Shown in pieces: positions 48,398 to 57,259 of a stretch of 64,000 nucleotides of DNA. This DNA is from Acidobacteriota bacterium. GTDB taxonomy: Bacteria > Acidobacteriota > Terriglobia > Terriglobales > Acidobacteriaceae. The DNA is taken from contig JAJYBU010000002.1 in assembly GCA_021778845.1 (NCBI GenBank), positions 1 through 64,000 of the forward strand, written 5' to 3'. The notes beneath the pieces are model-generated. The model searched no databases, was not told the origin of the DNA, and saw only the letters and a program-made list of their open reading frames with translations. Both the position numbers and the translations under genes were made by a program. The first letter of the stretch is position 1, and each line of letters starts with the position of its first letter.

Positions 48398-48574
48398 ATG
48401 GGCATTCAATTGAAGAACCGATATGAAGAGGTGGGCCGCGAGATGGGCTCGCTGGGGCGTATGAAACTGGCGATGCTGACGAAGATGTCGTCTACGCAGG
48501 CGGGTGAAGCTGAGGATTCGGTGAGCAATCTGAAGCTGGTCGATGATGCGATTGCGCAGCTGCGGAGGGGATAA
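48398..48574 (+). CDS. 58-residue protein downstream of the HAMP protein
   Basis: A short frame of 58 codons begins at ATG 48398, with GAAGAAGGAG ending seven bases before it, an excellent ribosome-binding site. The product is charged, helical and soluble (LKNRYEEVGREMGSLGRMK at the N-terminus, LKLVDDAIAQLRRG at the end), with no Cys and no membrane segment. It starts 27 bases after the HAMP gene stops and is followed by a hairpin, so the two form a likely operon. I recognise no family. A partner or output protein for the HAMP receptor is a guess from context. Confidence 0.7.
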   Translation: MGIQLKNRYEEVGREMGSLGRMKLAMLTKMSSTQAGEAEDSVSNLKLVDDAIAQLRRG

Positions 48575-48657
48575 GGAAAGCAGGGCTTTTGGCGTCCTGT
48601 TGATGCAAATGGGGCGCTCTATGCGCGCTGGAAGCTACTGGCAGAAGGTAAAAGAAC

Positions 48658-48684
48658 AAGGCCCGGGTCAGATTCCCGGGCCTT
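48658..48684. terminator. GC-rich terminator hairpin between convergent genes
   Basis: AAGGCCCGGG and CCCGGGCCTT are exact complements around a 7-base loop. A T-rich tract (CTTGTTCTTTT) follows on the minus strand, so it mainly serves the gene ending at 48705; it may also stop transcription of the 58-residue gene. Confidence 0.8.
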
Positions 48685-48704
48685 GAGAGGGGTTCGATGC
48701 TGGT

Positions 48705-49637
48705 TTAGGAGATTGGCGGCTGGCCGAGGCGGGCGTGCGTGATGGGCAGGTCGCTGAGACGGAGGGCCAGGGATTTGGCTCCGCCGCCGCCCTTGATGAA
48801 CTCGCTGAGCTCGAGCTGGACGACGTCGAAGCCGGCGTCGAAGAGACGGGTGGCCAGTTCGCGGGAGATCTCGCCGGTGAAGACGGTGCGGCCGAGGTTG
48901 AGAGCGCAGCAGGCCATGTGGGTGGCGTCGAGCTCGGAGACGGCGATGCGGCGGTCGGCGGGGTAGGCGCGTTCTATGGCCGCGTTGGAGGCGGCGTCGA
49001 AGGCCTGGGGATAGTAGAGGATGTAGCCGCCGGCTTCTCCTGAGGGGTTGGCAAGCGGGGTGAAGCAGGTGTCGAGGTGGTAGAAGCGGGGGTCGGAGAG
49101 GTGGAGTGAGGTGACGGGGACCTGCCAGGCGTCGGCGATGTGGCGATGCGCTGCGCGGCAGGTGCGGACGCCGTGAGCAGCAAAGAGAGCGGTGCCGGTT
49201 TCGTTGAAGGCTACGTCGCCTTCGCCTTCGAAGGGCGTCTCGCGGGGGGTCTCCCAGAGGATGAAGCCCTGGCTGGTGAGCCAGCGGCGGAGGTAGGCGG
49301 TCTCGGCGCGGCGCTGCTGGGGGCCGAAGCTGGAGATAGCCGCGACGCCGTGATGGATGAGCGCACCGTGGCTGATGAAGACCATGTCTGGACAGCCGGG
49401 TTCGGGATGCAGGAGGCGGACGTCGGCGACGCTGCGGAGAACGTTGTGGAAGCCCTTCCACTGGGCGAATGCGAGATCGCGAGAGGATCGGTGAACGTTG
49501 CCGGCCATCCAGGGATTGAGGACGTAGTCGACGCCATACCACTCAGGCGGACACATGAGGAAGGTAGGACGGGTGAACTGCGGGGTGGAGACGAAGACGT
49601 TTGAAGCGGAGGATGAAACTGCGGTGCTTGTAGCCAT
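48705..49637 (-). CDS. amidinotransferase/DDAH-fold protein with Ser at the catalytic Cys
   Basis: The 310-residue protein has the guanidine-modifying enzyme fold (dimethylarginine dimethylaminohydrolase, arginine deiminase, amidinotransferase). FLMCPPEWYGVDYVLNPWM, EGEGDVAF with the substrate-binding acidic residues, FYHLDTCF with the catalytic His, and SEFIKGGGGAKSLALRL are diagnostic. In active enzymes the last motif reads G-x-x-Cys; here residue 289 is Ser (codon TCC, one base from TGC). It could be inactive, could use another residue, or could carry a sequence error. The function is not known. The ATG at 49637 follows a GGGAAACAG segment. Confidence 0.82.
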   Translation of the reverse strand: MATSTAVSSSASNVFVSTPQFTRPTFLMCPPEWYGVDYVLNPWMAGNVHRSSRDLAFAQWKGFHNVLRSVADVRLLHPEPGCPDMVFISHGALIHHGVAAISSFGPQQRRAETAYLRRWLTSQGFILWETPRETPFEGEGDVAFNETGTALFAAHGVRTCRAAHRHIADAWQVPVTSLHLSDPRFYHLDTCFTPLANPSGEAGGYILYYPQAFDAASNAAIERAYPADRRIAVSELDATHMACCALNLGRTVFTGEISRELATRLFDAGFDVVQLELSEFIKGGGGAKSLALRLSDLPITHARLGQPPIS

Positions 49638-49766
49638 AATGATCTGTTTCCCTAGTACCGTTGTGGAGTGTCCTCCCGCGAGATAACCATCGTCAAGTGG
49701 GAAAGGTTACTCAATGGGATACATTCCTCCCATAATCGAACAACTCGTAAGACGTGCGGAAAACAG

Positions 49767-49794
49767 AAAAGGTCCGCCGGGTGGCGAACCTTTT
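49767..49794. terminator. terminator hairpin downstream of the zinc ribbon gene
   Basis: AAAAGGTCCGCC pairs with GGCGAACCTTTT (one mismatch) around GGGT. T runs flank both sides, so it can work on either strand; it lies 50 bases beyond the minus-strand gene. Confidence 0.65.
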
Positions 49795-49847
49795 TGGAGG
49801 CGAGAGTTTTGCCTTGGATGCGTGTTTTTGGCGGCGGGATTGCTGAA

Positions 49848-50027
49848 CTAAAGCTTCTCGAAAAAGTCGCAGGCCGAGCAGGAGATGTAGACTCCGCCGG
49901 GGACGCCGCGCTCACGGTCCTTGACGCGCTTGACGATGCGGGTGGGCTTGGAGCACTTGGGACAATCGGTGCTCTTCTGTGTATCCATGACCTTCTTGCG
50001 GTCGCCGGTCTTGGCAATCTTTGCCAT
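49848..50027 (-). CDS. 59-residue zinc ribbon protein
   Basis: This short minus-strand gene starts at ATG 50027 with GGGAG about nine bases upstream. The product has two Cys pairs, CPKC (about residues 22-25) and CSAC (about 52-55), that would bind one zinc as a ribbon. The region between them (KPTRIVKRVKDRERGVPGG) is basic and would suit nucleic acid or ribosome contact. The last residues are CDFFEKL. It lies between the amidinotransferase-like gene and the CPBP gene, with a terminator downstream. No family name is certain; the length and motif resemble small DNA- or RNA-binding ribbons. Confidence 0.75.
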   Translation of the reverse strand: MAKIAKTGDRKKVMDTQKSTDCPKCSKPTRIVKRVKDRERGVPGGVYISCSACDFFEKL

Positions 50028-50293
50028 TGTGATGATCTCCCTGGTGCGAATGTTTGGCTTGCCCGGATGCGGCGACGAAGGGTGCGCGCGCGGCGACCTG
50101 GCTTGATTCCGTGGAGGGCTGGGCTGGTGGGCTGGCCGAACAGGAGGGTCGCGAGGGCGCTGGGCCGGGTAATGCTCTGCTAGAAGTTTACACGATTCGG
50201 CGGAGTGTGGTTTTTAGTTGTCCGTTGTCGAGTGTCAGATCTCGGATGGATATGGTTCCACGGAGAATCTCGCAGAGAGAAACCCGGATGGGG

Positions 50294-51523
50294 CTAATGG
50301 GATTGGTTGCGGTGAAGGTGGTCTTCGATGGTGGGGTTGGTGGATGGAGCGGTGGGGGTGGTGCTGAGGATCTGGACCAGGGGCGCTGAGGCTGCGGCGG
50401 CCTCCATGGCAGTGTGGGCCGGTGGCGGGGCGATATCCATGGGGTGGCCGGCAGGGGCGGCGGGGGTGTAGGTGTACTCCCATGCGTAGTGGCGGGTGAT
50501 GCGGTAGAGGATGAGGATGGCGGCGAAGAGAACGATGAGGGTGAAGAGTGCTGCCTCCGGACCGTAGGGGCCTCCGGTGAGCCAGGTGGGGCCGGTGACG
50601 GAGGTGAAGATGAGGTTGTTGTAGGCGGCGTCGCCGGCGAGCGGCAGGCCGAAGAGGATGGCCGCAGCCGTGTTCCAGGCGAAGTGCATGCCCCAGCCTA
50701 GCCAGAGGGCGCGGGTCTGGAGGTAGGCGATGCAGTATAGGATGCCGAAGAAGAAGGTGATCATGACGCTGAGGGGTGTAGCGTTGGGACGATAGCTGGA
50801 TAGGGTAGCGTAGGCCAGCGAGAGGAAGAGCGTGGCGAAGACGGGGCCGGTGGCAGCAATGAAGTTCTGAAAGAGGAAACCGCGGAAGGCGACTTCGAGG
50901 GCGAGGGACGCGACGGCGATGGTGGCCAGCGAGATGAGGGCGATGGCCCAGTTGCTGGGGGCGAGCGAGAACTCGGGATGCAGGGAGCCGTGGAGCATCA
51001 TGGGGATGAGGGCGGCGAGGAGCATGCCCCAGCCGAGGGCGACGCCACGCTGCCACTCCTCAGAGGTGGTGGGGCGGCTGGGCAGAGCGTTGGTAGAACG
51101 GATGCCGCTGAAACCGCTGGGGCCAGGGGTGCGGGTGGCGATCCAGCGGATGGTGGCGAAGCCCCAAAGCAGAAGGAAGAGGAAGAATGTCTGCTGGATG
51201 AGATCGCTGAAGAGCGAGAGGTTGAAGCGGATGACGAGGCCCTGGGCGGCACGCAAGGCCAGCCCCTGGGCGGCGACGATCCAGAGGATTCCGCCGAAGA
51301 AGAGCAGAAGATAGAAGGCGCGGGGTAGGGTGGGCTGCGAGGTAGGTTCGGACAAGGTGGGTTGCGACTCCTTCCAGAGCTTGGATGCTGCTGCGGAGAT
51401 CTTCGACACGGTTGCAGAGCGTTGGGGGTGCTGTTCCGGGGTGGATTCTGCGAACCCATGTCCCCAAATGCGAGGGACACGGGGCACCCGGACTCTCACC
51501 CGGTTGGTTCCCTGGATTGTCAC
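50294..51523 (-). CDS. CPBP-family intramembrane protein with partly degenerate protease motif
   Basis: The family (CAAX prenyl protease/Abi) consists of glutamate intramembrane proteases. About eight hydrophobic helices follow a long hydrophilic N-terminus (about 70 residues). The first motif, normally EExxxR, reads LEVAFR at 209-214, so the first Glu is Leu. The second, FxxxN, is partly seen in GWGMHFAWNTAAA with the conserved His and Asn. The start is unsure; a GTG near 51409 is an alternative to 51523 because the first 38 residues read across short repeats. The protein may be a non-catalytic or altered family member. Confidence 0.72.
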   Translation of the reverse strand: MTIQGTNRVRVRVPRVPRIWGHGFAESTPEQHPQRSATVSKISAAASKLWKESQPTLSEPTSQPTLPRAFYLLLFFGGILWIVAAQGLALRAAQGLVIRFNLSLFSDLIQQTFFLFLLLWGFATIRWIATRTPGPSGFSGIRSTNALPSRPTTSEEWQRGVALGWGMLLAALIPMMLHGSLHPEFSLAPSNWAIALISLATIAVASLALEVAFRGFLFQNFIAATGPVFATLFLSLAYATLSSYRPNATPLSVMITFFFGILYCIAYLQTRALWLGWGMHFAWNTAAAILFGLPLAGDAAYNNLIFTSVTGPTWLTGGPYGPEAALFTLIVLFAAILILYRITRHYAWEYTYTPAAPAGHPMDIAPPPAHTAMEAAAASAPLVQILSTTPTAPSTNPTIEDHLHRNQSH

Positions 51524-51545
51524 CCGGATGGTTCCCTGGTTTGTT
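51498..51545. repeat. two imperfect tandem 24-base units
   Basis: CACCCGG(T/A)TGGTTCCCTGG occurs twice in succession, and the shorter CACCCxGTTGG recurs just after. The repeat lies at the 5' end of the CPBP reading frame and makes its N-terminus questionable. Confidence 0.55.
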
Positions 51546-51577
51546 TCCCCGGATTCTCACCCCGTTGGGTCACCCGC

Positions 51578-52438
51578 TCAGGCGGTGGTGTAGAACTGCG
51601 CGATGTTGCGAAACTTCTGGTAGCGGGCGTCGAGCATGGCCTGGAGCGAGAGGCTCTGGAGCTCGTGGAGATGGTGGTCGAGGCGCTCGTTGACGATCTT
51701 CATGGCGAGGGCTGGATCGTTGTGGGTTCCGCCTTCGGGTTCGCGGATGACTTCGTCGACGCAGCCTAGACGTTTGACGTCGACGGCGGTGTAGCGGAGA
51801 GCCGCAGCGGCCTCATGTTTTTTGGTGGCATCCTTCCACATGATGGAGGCGCAGCCTTCGGGCGAGATAACAGAGTAGATGGCGTTCTCTAGCATGAGGA
51901 CGCGGTCGGCTACGGCGAGGGCGAGGGCTCCGCCGGAACCGCCTTCGCCGGTGATGGTCGCGATGGTGGGAACGCGGAGGCGGGACATCTCGAGAAGGTT
52001 GCGGGCGATGGCCTCGGCCTGGCCACGCTCCTCGGCACCGAGGCCGGGGTTGGCGCCGGCGCAGTCGATGAAGGTGAAGACAGGGTGGCCGAACTTTTCG
52101 GCGATCTTCATGGCGCGCAGGGCCTTGCGGTAGCCCTCGGGATCGGGCGAGCCGAACTTGCGGGCGACGCGCTCCTTGACCGTGCGGCCTTTAAGATTGG
52201 CGATGACCATGACGGGCTGACCATGAAAGCGGGCCATGCCAGCGGTCATCGCAGGATCGTCGGCAAACTGACGATCGCCGTGAATCTCGCTGAAGTCGGT
52301 GAACAGAGCTGTGATGTAGTCCATCGGATAAGGGCGCTGCGGATGCCGGGCTAGCTCGGTCTTGACCCAGGCTTCGGGCAGGGGGGCGGCGGGTGCGTGT
52401 TTCTGGGGTGTGTTGTCTGCCATCTCGTTGACCAACAT
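51578..52438 (-). CDS. accA: acetyl-CoA carboxylase carboxyltransferase subunit alpha
   Basis: AccA with AccD moves the carboxyl group from biotin to acetyl-CoA, giving malonyl-CoA for fatty acid synthesis. TELARHPQRPYPMDYI, FTFIDCAGANPGLGAEERGQ (oxyanion and CoA loop), ITGEGGSGGALALAVADRV and YSVISPEGCASIMWKD are all canonical. The start is ATG 52438 or 52423; neither has a clear ribosome-binding site. From either, the N-terminal coiled-coil of about 65 residues found in E. coli AccA is absent; only about 25 residues precede the conserved core. accD is not in the window. dnaE lies upstream on the same strand, with a large palindrome between. Confidence 0.93.
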   Translation of the reverse strand: MLVNEMADNTPQKHAPAAPLPEAWVKTELARHPQRPYPMDYITALFTDFSEIHGDRQFADDPAMTAGMARFHGQPVMVIANLKGRTVKERVARKFGSPDPEGYRKALRAMKIAEKFGHPVFTFIDCAGANPGLGAEERGQAEAIARNLLEMSRLRVPTIATITGEGGSGGALALAVADRVLMLENAIYSVISPEGCASIMWKDATKKHEAAAALRYTAVDVKRLGCVDEVIREPEGGTHNDPALAMKIVNERLDHHLHELQSLSLQAMLDARYQKFRNIAQFYTTA

Positions 52439-52500
52439 GATTGTACGGGAAGACTGGGTAGAGAGTAAGGCGTGAGGAGGAAAGGACGCTCGGGCCGGGC

Positions 52501-52558
52501 GGTGACGCAATGGCTTCCCAGGGCTCAAGGGTGAGGCCTGGGTAGCCACTGCGTCGCC
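52501..52558. repeat. imperfect 22-base inverted repeat between dnaE and accA
   Basis: Arms 52501-52522 (GGTGACGCAATGGCTTCCCA...) and 52537-52558 are complementary except at three positions, with a 14-base loop. The structure lies between the dnaE stop and the accA start; no T run follows, so it is not a simple terminator. Confidence 0.7.
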
Positions 52559-52575
52559 ATCACGCGGCAGGTCAG

Positions 52576-55500
52576 CTAATGGATGATCTGGACGGCACCG
52601 CGGCCAACGAGGGATTCGACCTGCTCGATGAAGGCTACGTCGGCGGCTACGGTGAGATTCTGCGGATCGAGGTCTACGGCGAACTGGTTGGGCTCTTCGA
52701 GGCGCAGCATCAGCTTACCGGTGCCGGGGGCGGAGCGGAAGAGCGCGTCAAGCTTGGTGAGGAGGGCGGCGTCAGAGCCTTGCAGCGGGACGCGGATACG
52801 GAGAGCGTCGGGGAGCTTCAGCTTGACGTCTTCGAGCGCGGTGATGCCGGTGATGGCCAGCTTGGGGGCGGCGTCTTCTTCGCCGCGCAGGATGCCGCGG
52901 ACGATGACGGGGACGTCGATCTTCAGCTTTTCAGCAAGCTTTTCGTAGGCGGACGAGAAGGCGATGAGCTCGATCTTGCCGACGGTGTCTTCAAGCGCGG
53001 CCTGGGCGTACATCTCGCCGGAACGCTTGGATTTGGCGACCTTGAGGCCGGTGATGACGCCGGCGATCTGGATCTCGTTTGCTCCTTCTTCGCGGCGGCC
53101 ACGGTTGAAGGTGGCGGGCTCGGGCTTCATCTCGCAGGCGGTGACGGTGTCGATGACCTTGAGGTTGCGGAGTTTTTCGCGGTACTTGTCGAGGGGGTGA
53201 CCGGAGACGAAGAAGCCGAGGACGTCCTTCTCGTTCTGGAGGCGGAGGTGCTCGTCCCAGTCGGGGACGGTGGGGAGGGAGTCTTCGCTGGATTTGGTGT
53301 GGGCGGGGCCGGGCTCGTCGAACATGCCGAAGAGGCCGTGTTGGCCGGACGCGGAGTCTCGCTGGGACTTCTGGGCGCGCTCGATGGCCTTGTCGAGTGC
53401 GGCGAAGACGGCGGCGCGGGGACCGAAGGCGTCCAGCGCGCCGGCCTTGCAGAGGCTCTCGAGGACGCGCTTGTTCAGGAGGCGGAGATCAACTTTCTCG
53501 CAGAACTCATACAAGGACGAGAAGCCTTGCTTCCCTGCTGCGGCGAGTTCGGCGCGGGCGGCGATGATGGAGTCGATGGCGTTGTGGCCGACGTTTTTGA
53601 TGGCCGCGAGGCCGAAGAGAATGCTGTCGCCGGTGGGGGTGAAGTTGGCGGCGGAGACCTGGACGTCTGGCGGAACGACGGCGATGCCGAGTTCTTTGCA
53701 CTCTCCGATGTACTTGACGACGTTCTCAGGCTTGGAGGTTTCGGAGGTGAGGAGCGCGGCCATGAACTCGACCGGGTAGTGGGTCTTGAGCCAGGCGGTG
53801 TGGTAGGCGAGGAGCGAATACGCGGCAGAGTGGCTCTTGTTGAAGCCGTAGCCGGCGAACTTGGCCATCTGGTCGAAGATTTCGCCTGCTTGCGCCTTGG
53901 GGAACTTGCGCTCGGCGGCGCCCTTGAGGAAGATCTCGCGCTGCTTCTCCATCTCGGCGGCGTCCTTTTTGCCCATGGCGCGGCGAAGGAGGTCGGCGCC
54001 ACCGAGGGAGTAGCCGCCAATGACGTTGGAGATCTGCATGACCTGCTCCTGGTAGACCATGACGCCGAGGGTCTCTTTGAGGAGCGGTTCGAGTTCGGGG
54101 AGGGTGTATTCGATGAGGCTGGCGTCCCATTTGCGCTTGATGAAGTCGTCGATCATCGACATGGGGCCGGGGCGGTAGAGGGCGTTGAGCGCGGTGAGAT
54201 GCTCGATGGTGTTGGGTTTGTAGCGGCGGAGGACGTCGCGCATGCCGCCGGACTCGAACTGGAAGACGCCGGAGGTGAGGGCACGGTGGAAGACACGCTC
54301 GAAGGTGGCCTCGTCCTCGAGGTCGATGGTGGAGAGATTTACGACTTCGCCGCGATTGGACTTGATGAGATTGAGACAGTCGTCGATGACGGTGAGGGTG
54401 GTGAGGCCGAGGAAGTCCATCTTCAGGAGGCCCATTTTTTCCACGGCCTTCATGTCGTAACTGGTGACGATGGCTTCATCTTTGGTGCGGGTTACGGGAA
54501 CTAGTTCAGTGAGTGGTTGAGGGGCAATGACGACCCCGGCGGCGTGGACTCCGGCTCCGCGAACGAGGCCTTCGAGTCGGAGAGCGGTGTCGAGTAGCTC
54601 CTTGATCCGAGGGTCCTGATAGGCGGTGGCGAGGAGCGGGTTGTCCTTGAGTGCCTGCTCGATGGTGATGCCGATGGTGGGCGGAATGAGCTTGGCGATG
54701 CGGTCGACTTCGCCGTAGGGCATGTCGAGGGCGCGGCCTACGTCCTTGATTGCAGCCTTGGCGGCCATGGTGTTGAAGGTGATGATCTGAGCGACCTGGT
54801 CGTTACCGTACTTGCCGCGGACGTACTCGATGACCTCGCCGCGACGGTTCATGTCGAAGTCGATGTCGATATCGGGCATGGAGATACGTTCGGGGTTGAG
54901 GAAGCGCTCGAAGAGAAGCTCGTTCTGGAGCGGATCGATGTCGGTGATCTCCATGACGTAGGCGACGAGCGAACCTGCAGCGGAACCGCGACCGGGGCCG
55001 ACAGGGATTTTCTGCTCGCGGGCGTAGCGGATGAAGTCCCACACAATCATGAAATAGCCGGGAAACTTCATCTGCTTGATGCAGTCAATCTCGCGGTTGA
55101 GACGTGCTTCGTAGTCGGCGATGGACTTGCGGAGCTTGCCGGTGTCTTCGAGGTGCTTGACGGTGGTGTCGCGGCGATGACGCCAGCCGGCGCGGCAGAC
55201 CTGCTCGAAATACGCGTCGAGGTCCATGCCGTCGGGGCAGTCGAATTTGGGGAAGGGATTTTTTACCTTGGTGAGCTCAAGATTACAGCGCTCGGGAAAC
55301 TGCATGGTTCGGGTGCAGACTTCGGGGGCGTGGGCGAAGAGGCGATGCATCTCTTCGGCGGACTTGATGTAAAACTCCTGCGTGTCGAACTTGAAGCGCT
55401 TGGGGTCGTTCATGCTGCCGGCGGTCTGGACGCAGAGCAGCACCTCGTGGGCGCGGGAGTCCTCGTTCTCGATGTAGTGCGAGTCGTTGGTGGCGATGAG

Positions 55501-56106
55501 GGGGATGTCGAGATCTTTTTCGAGGCGGAACATGGCCTCGGTGACGGCCTTGTCGGGGTCGAGATGATGGTCCTGGATTTCGAGGAAGAAGTTGCCGCGA
55601 CCAAACAGGGTTTCGAGGTCGCCGGCGGATTTTTTGGCGAGGTCGTAGTTCCCTGCCATGATGTGCTGGGAGACCTCGCCGGCGAGACAGCCGGAGAAGC
55701 CGATGAGGCCCTCCGTGTGGGCGGCAAGGAAGTTTTTGCTGACGCGGGGCTTCTTGTAGAAGCCGTGCAGCGCGGCCTCGCTGGTAAGGCGGACGAGGTT
55801 GCGGTAGCCCGCTTCGTTTTCTGCGAGGACGAGCAGGTGGTTGTACTTGGAGTCGGGGTCGGCGTGCTCGCGGAGGTGGGACTCTTCCTTGCAGACGTAG
55901 AGTTCGCAGCCGAGGATGGGCTTGAGGTTCTTCTTCTTCATCGCGTCGAAGAAGTGGACGGCGCCATAGATGTTGCCGTGGTCGGTGATGGCGGCGGAGG
56001 TCTGGCCGATTTTAGTGAGGTGCTTGGCCAGCTTGTCGACATCGCAGGCGCCGTCGAGGAGAGAGTAGTCAGTGTGGAGATGGAGGTGCGTGAACTCGGC
56101 GGCCAT
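52576..56106 (-). CDS. dnaE: DNA polymerase III subunit alpha
   Basis: The catalytic subunit of the replicative polymerase. The PHP domain keeps its metal residues (FTHLHLHTDYSLLDGA and AITDHGNIYGA). The polymerase active site has the Asp pair in MPDIDIDFDMNRRG (about 412), preceded by PVGPGRGSAAGSLVAYV. The finger and helix-hairpin-helix regions follow, and the C-terminal OB domain begins near IQIAGVITGLKV. The 1176-residue length is that of DnaE1 type, so it is likely the main polymerase. No clear start alternative is seen. Confidence 0.97.
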   Translation of the reverse strand: MAAEFTHLHLHTDYSLLDGACDVDKLAKHLTKIGQTSAAITDHGNIYGAVHFFDAMKKKNLKPILGCELYVCKEESHLREHADPDSKYNHLLVLAENEAGYRNLVRLTSEAALHGFYKKPRVSKNFLAAHTEGLIGFSGCLAGEVSQHIMAGNYDLAKKSAGDLETLFGRGNFFLEIQDHHLDPDKAVTEAMFRLEKDLDIPLIATNDSHYIENEDSRAHEVLLCVQTAGSMNDPKRFKFDTQEFYIKSAEEMHRLFAHAPEVCTRTMQFPERCNLELTKVKNPFPKFDCPDGMDLDAYFEQVCRAGWRHRRDTTVKHLEDTGKLRKSIADYEARLNREIDCIKQMKFPGYFMIVWDFIRYAREQKIPVGPGRGSAAGSLVAYVMEITDIDPLQNELLFERFLNPERISMPDIDIDFDMNRRGEVIEYVRGKYGNDQVAQIITFNTMAAKAAIKDVGRALDMPYGEVDRIAKLIPPTIGITIEQALKDNPLLATAYQDPRIKELLDTALRLEGLVRGAGVHAAGVVIAPQPLTELVPVTRTKDEAIVTSYDMKAVEKMGLLKMDFLGLTTLTVIDDCLNLIKSNRGEVVNLSTIDLEDEATFERVFHRALTSGVFQFESGGMRDVLRRYKPNTIEHLTALNALYRPGPMSMIDDFIKRKWDASLIEYTLPELEPLLKETLGVMVYQEQVMQISNVIGGYSLGGADLLRRAMGKKDAAEMEKQREIFLKGAAERKFPKAQAGEIFDQMAKFAGYGFNKSHSAAYSLLAYHTAWLKTHYPVEFMAALLTSETSKPENVVKYIGECKELGIAVVPPDVQVSAANFTPTGDSILFGLAAIKNVGHNAIDSIIAARAELAAAGKQGFSSLYEFCEKVDLRLLNKRVLESLCKAGALDAFGPRAAVFAALDKAIERAQKSQRDSASGQHGLFGMFDEPGPAHTKSSEDSLPTVPDWDEHLRLQNEKDVLGFFVSGHPLDKYREKLRNLKVIDTVTACEMKPEPATFNRGRREEGANEIQIAGVITGLKVAKSKRSGEMYAQAALEDTVGKIELIAFSSAYEKLAEKLKIDVPVIVRGILRGEEDAAPKLAITGITALEDVKLKLPDALRIRVPLQGSDAALLTKLDALFRSAPGTGKLMLRLEEPNQFAVDLDPQNLTVAADVAFIEQVESLVGRGAVQIIH

Positions 56107-56209
56107 AAGGGTAGTTTACGGCTGCGGGGGTGGAGGGTGGCGTGAGGAAAACGTGGGCGGGTGCGGGCTGTGGCTTGATGCCGGATGGGCGCGCCGGCTC
56201 GCGGTGGAA

Positions 56210-57259
56210 TTAGTTGACGATGGATGTTGTTGATTGGGGCGTGGCAACTGCTTGAAAACCGACACTACTCTCGGCGACATAAAGCAGGTGTGCAGCAGCA
56301 TTGACAGCAAGGCTGGCTGCGGTATCTCCTCCAGCGTTTACAGCCGACACTGCAAATGCAATCGCTCCGGCAAGGGTATTGGTACTCCCATTGATAATGG
56401 AAACGCCATAGCCCGTTGCGTTCCCTGAGGCCAAATAGACGAGGTTCGCGGCAGGATCGACAGCAATGCTGCCGCCAAGTTGTGGTACTGAGAGCGTCGC
56501 AGCTATCTGTCCCTGTTGCCCGCTGATGACATAGACGGTGTCCGTACCAATACCACCCGAGACGTAGATCGTGTCGGTGGTTTCATTGACGGCAATCACG
56601 GGCAAAGCAGGCGCGAGCGTCGGGGTCGTGAACGGCGTGGGATAGGTGATGGTGGTAGAGACCACGCCCGTCGTTCCATTGATAATCTCTAGCTCCTGCG
56701 CGTTGGCAACATACACTTCATTTGTCGTGGTATTTACCGCAACTGAAGAAGCTCCGGCCATCACCTGTTCCGCTGTAATCTGGTGGGTCGATCCATCGAT
56801 CACAGATAGCACGCCGGGACCACTGCCTGGAGACTGCAAAACGTACACCTTGTTCGTCACAGCATTGAGAGTGATTTCAAGCGGGTTATTGGAACCGCTG
56901 TATAGCGGCACCGTAGCGGTGAGCGTTTGGGTTGACCCATCAATGGTCGATACCGAATTGGAGATAAAGTTCGCAACGAAGATCGTATTCGTCTTCGGGT
57001 TGACCGCAATCCCGTAGGGAGTTCCACCCACTCGAATCGTACTCAGTACCGTGTTCGTGGTCCCGTTGAGAACGGAGACATTTCCTGAAATGTCTCCGGT
57101 GTAGACCAGGTTCGTCGTCGGGTTGAAGGCTACAGCATAGGCTGGCCCTACGGGTGGCTGGACGATGGTGGGGGTGGAGCCGCATCCGGCGAGGAAGGGG
57201 AAGGTGGCAGTGGCAACGACGGTGACGAAAAGGGCGAGGATGGACCTGCGGAAGGTCAT
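56210..57259 (-). CDS. YVTN beta-propeller lipoprotein
   Basis: The lipobox is FLAGC with Cys about 26. Repeats of the YVTN type follow, each with a form like NPTTNLVYTGDISGNVSVLNGTT (seven or eight blades through residue 330). It should fold into a propeller tethered to the outer face of the membrane, as in YncE and related surface-layer proteins. Ligands are unknown. Its start overlaps no neighbour; 103 bases separate it from dnaE downstream. Confidence 0.88.
   Translation of the reverse strand: MTFRRSILALFVTVVATATFPFLAGCGSTPTIVQPPVGPAYAVAFNPTTNLVYTGDISGNVSVLNGTTNTVLSTIRVGGTPYGIAVNPKTNTIFVANFISNSVSTIDGSTQTLTATVPLYSGSNNPLEITLNAVTNKVYVLQSPGSGPGVLSVIDGSTHQITAEQVMAGASSVAVNTTTNEVYVANAQELEIINGTTGVVSTTITYPTPFTTPTLAPALPVIAVNETTDTIYVSGGIGTDTVYVISGQQGQIAATLSVPQLGGSIAVDPAANLVYLASGNATGYGVSIINGSTNTLAGAIAFAVSAVNAGGDTAASLAVNAAAHLLYVAESSVGFQAVATPQSTTSIVN

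Noticed and set aside
52579-54504. 641-codon open frame on the + strand opposite dnaE
   Set aside because: It is the reverse shadow of dnaE caused by GC-rich third positions; it has no domain and no ribosome-binding site.
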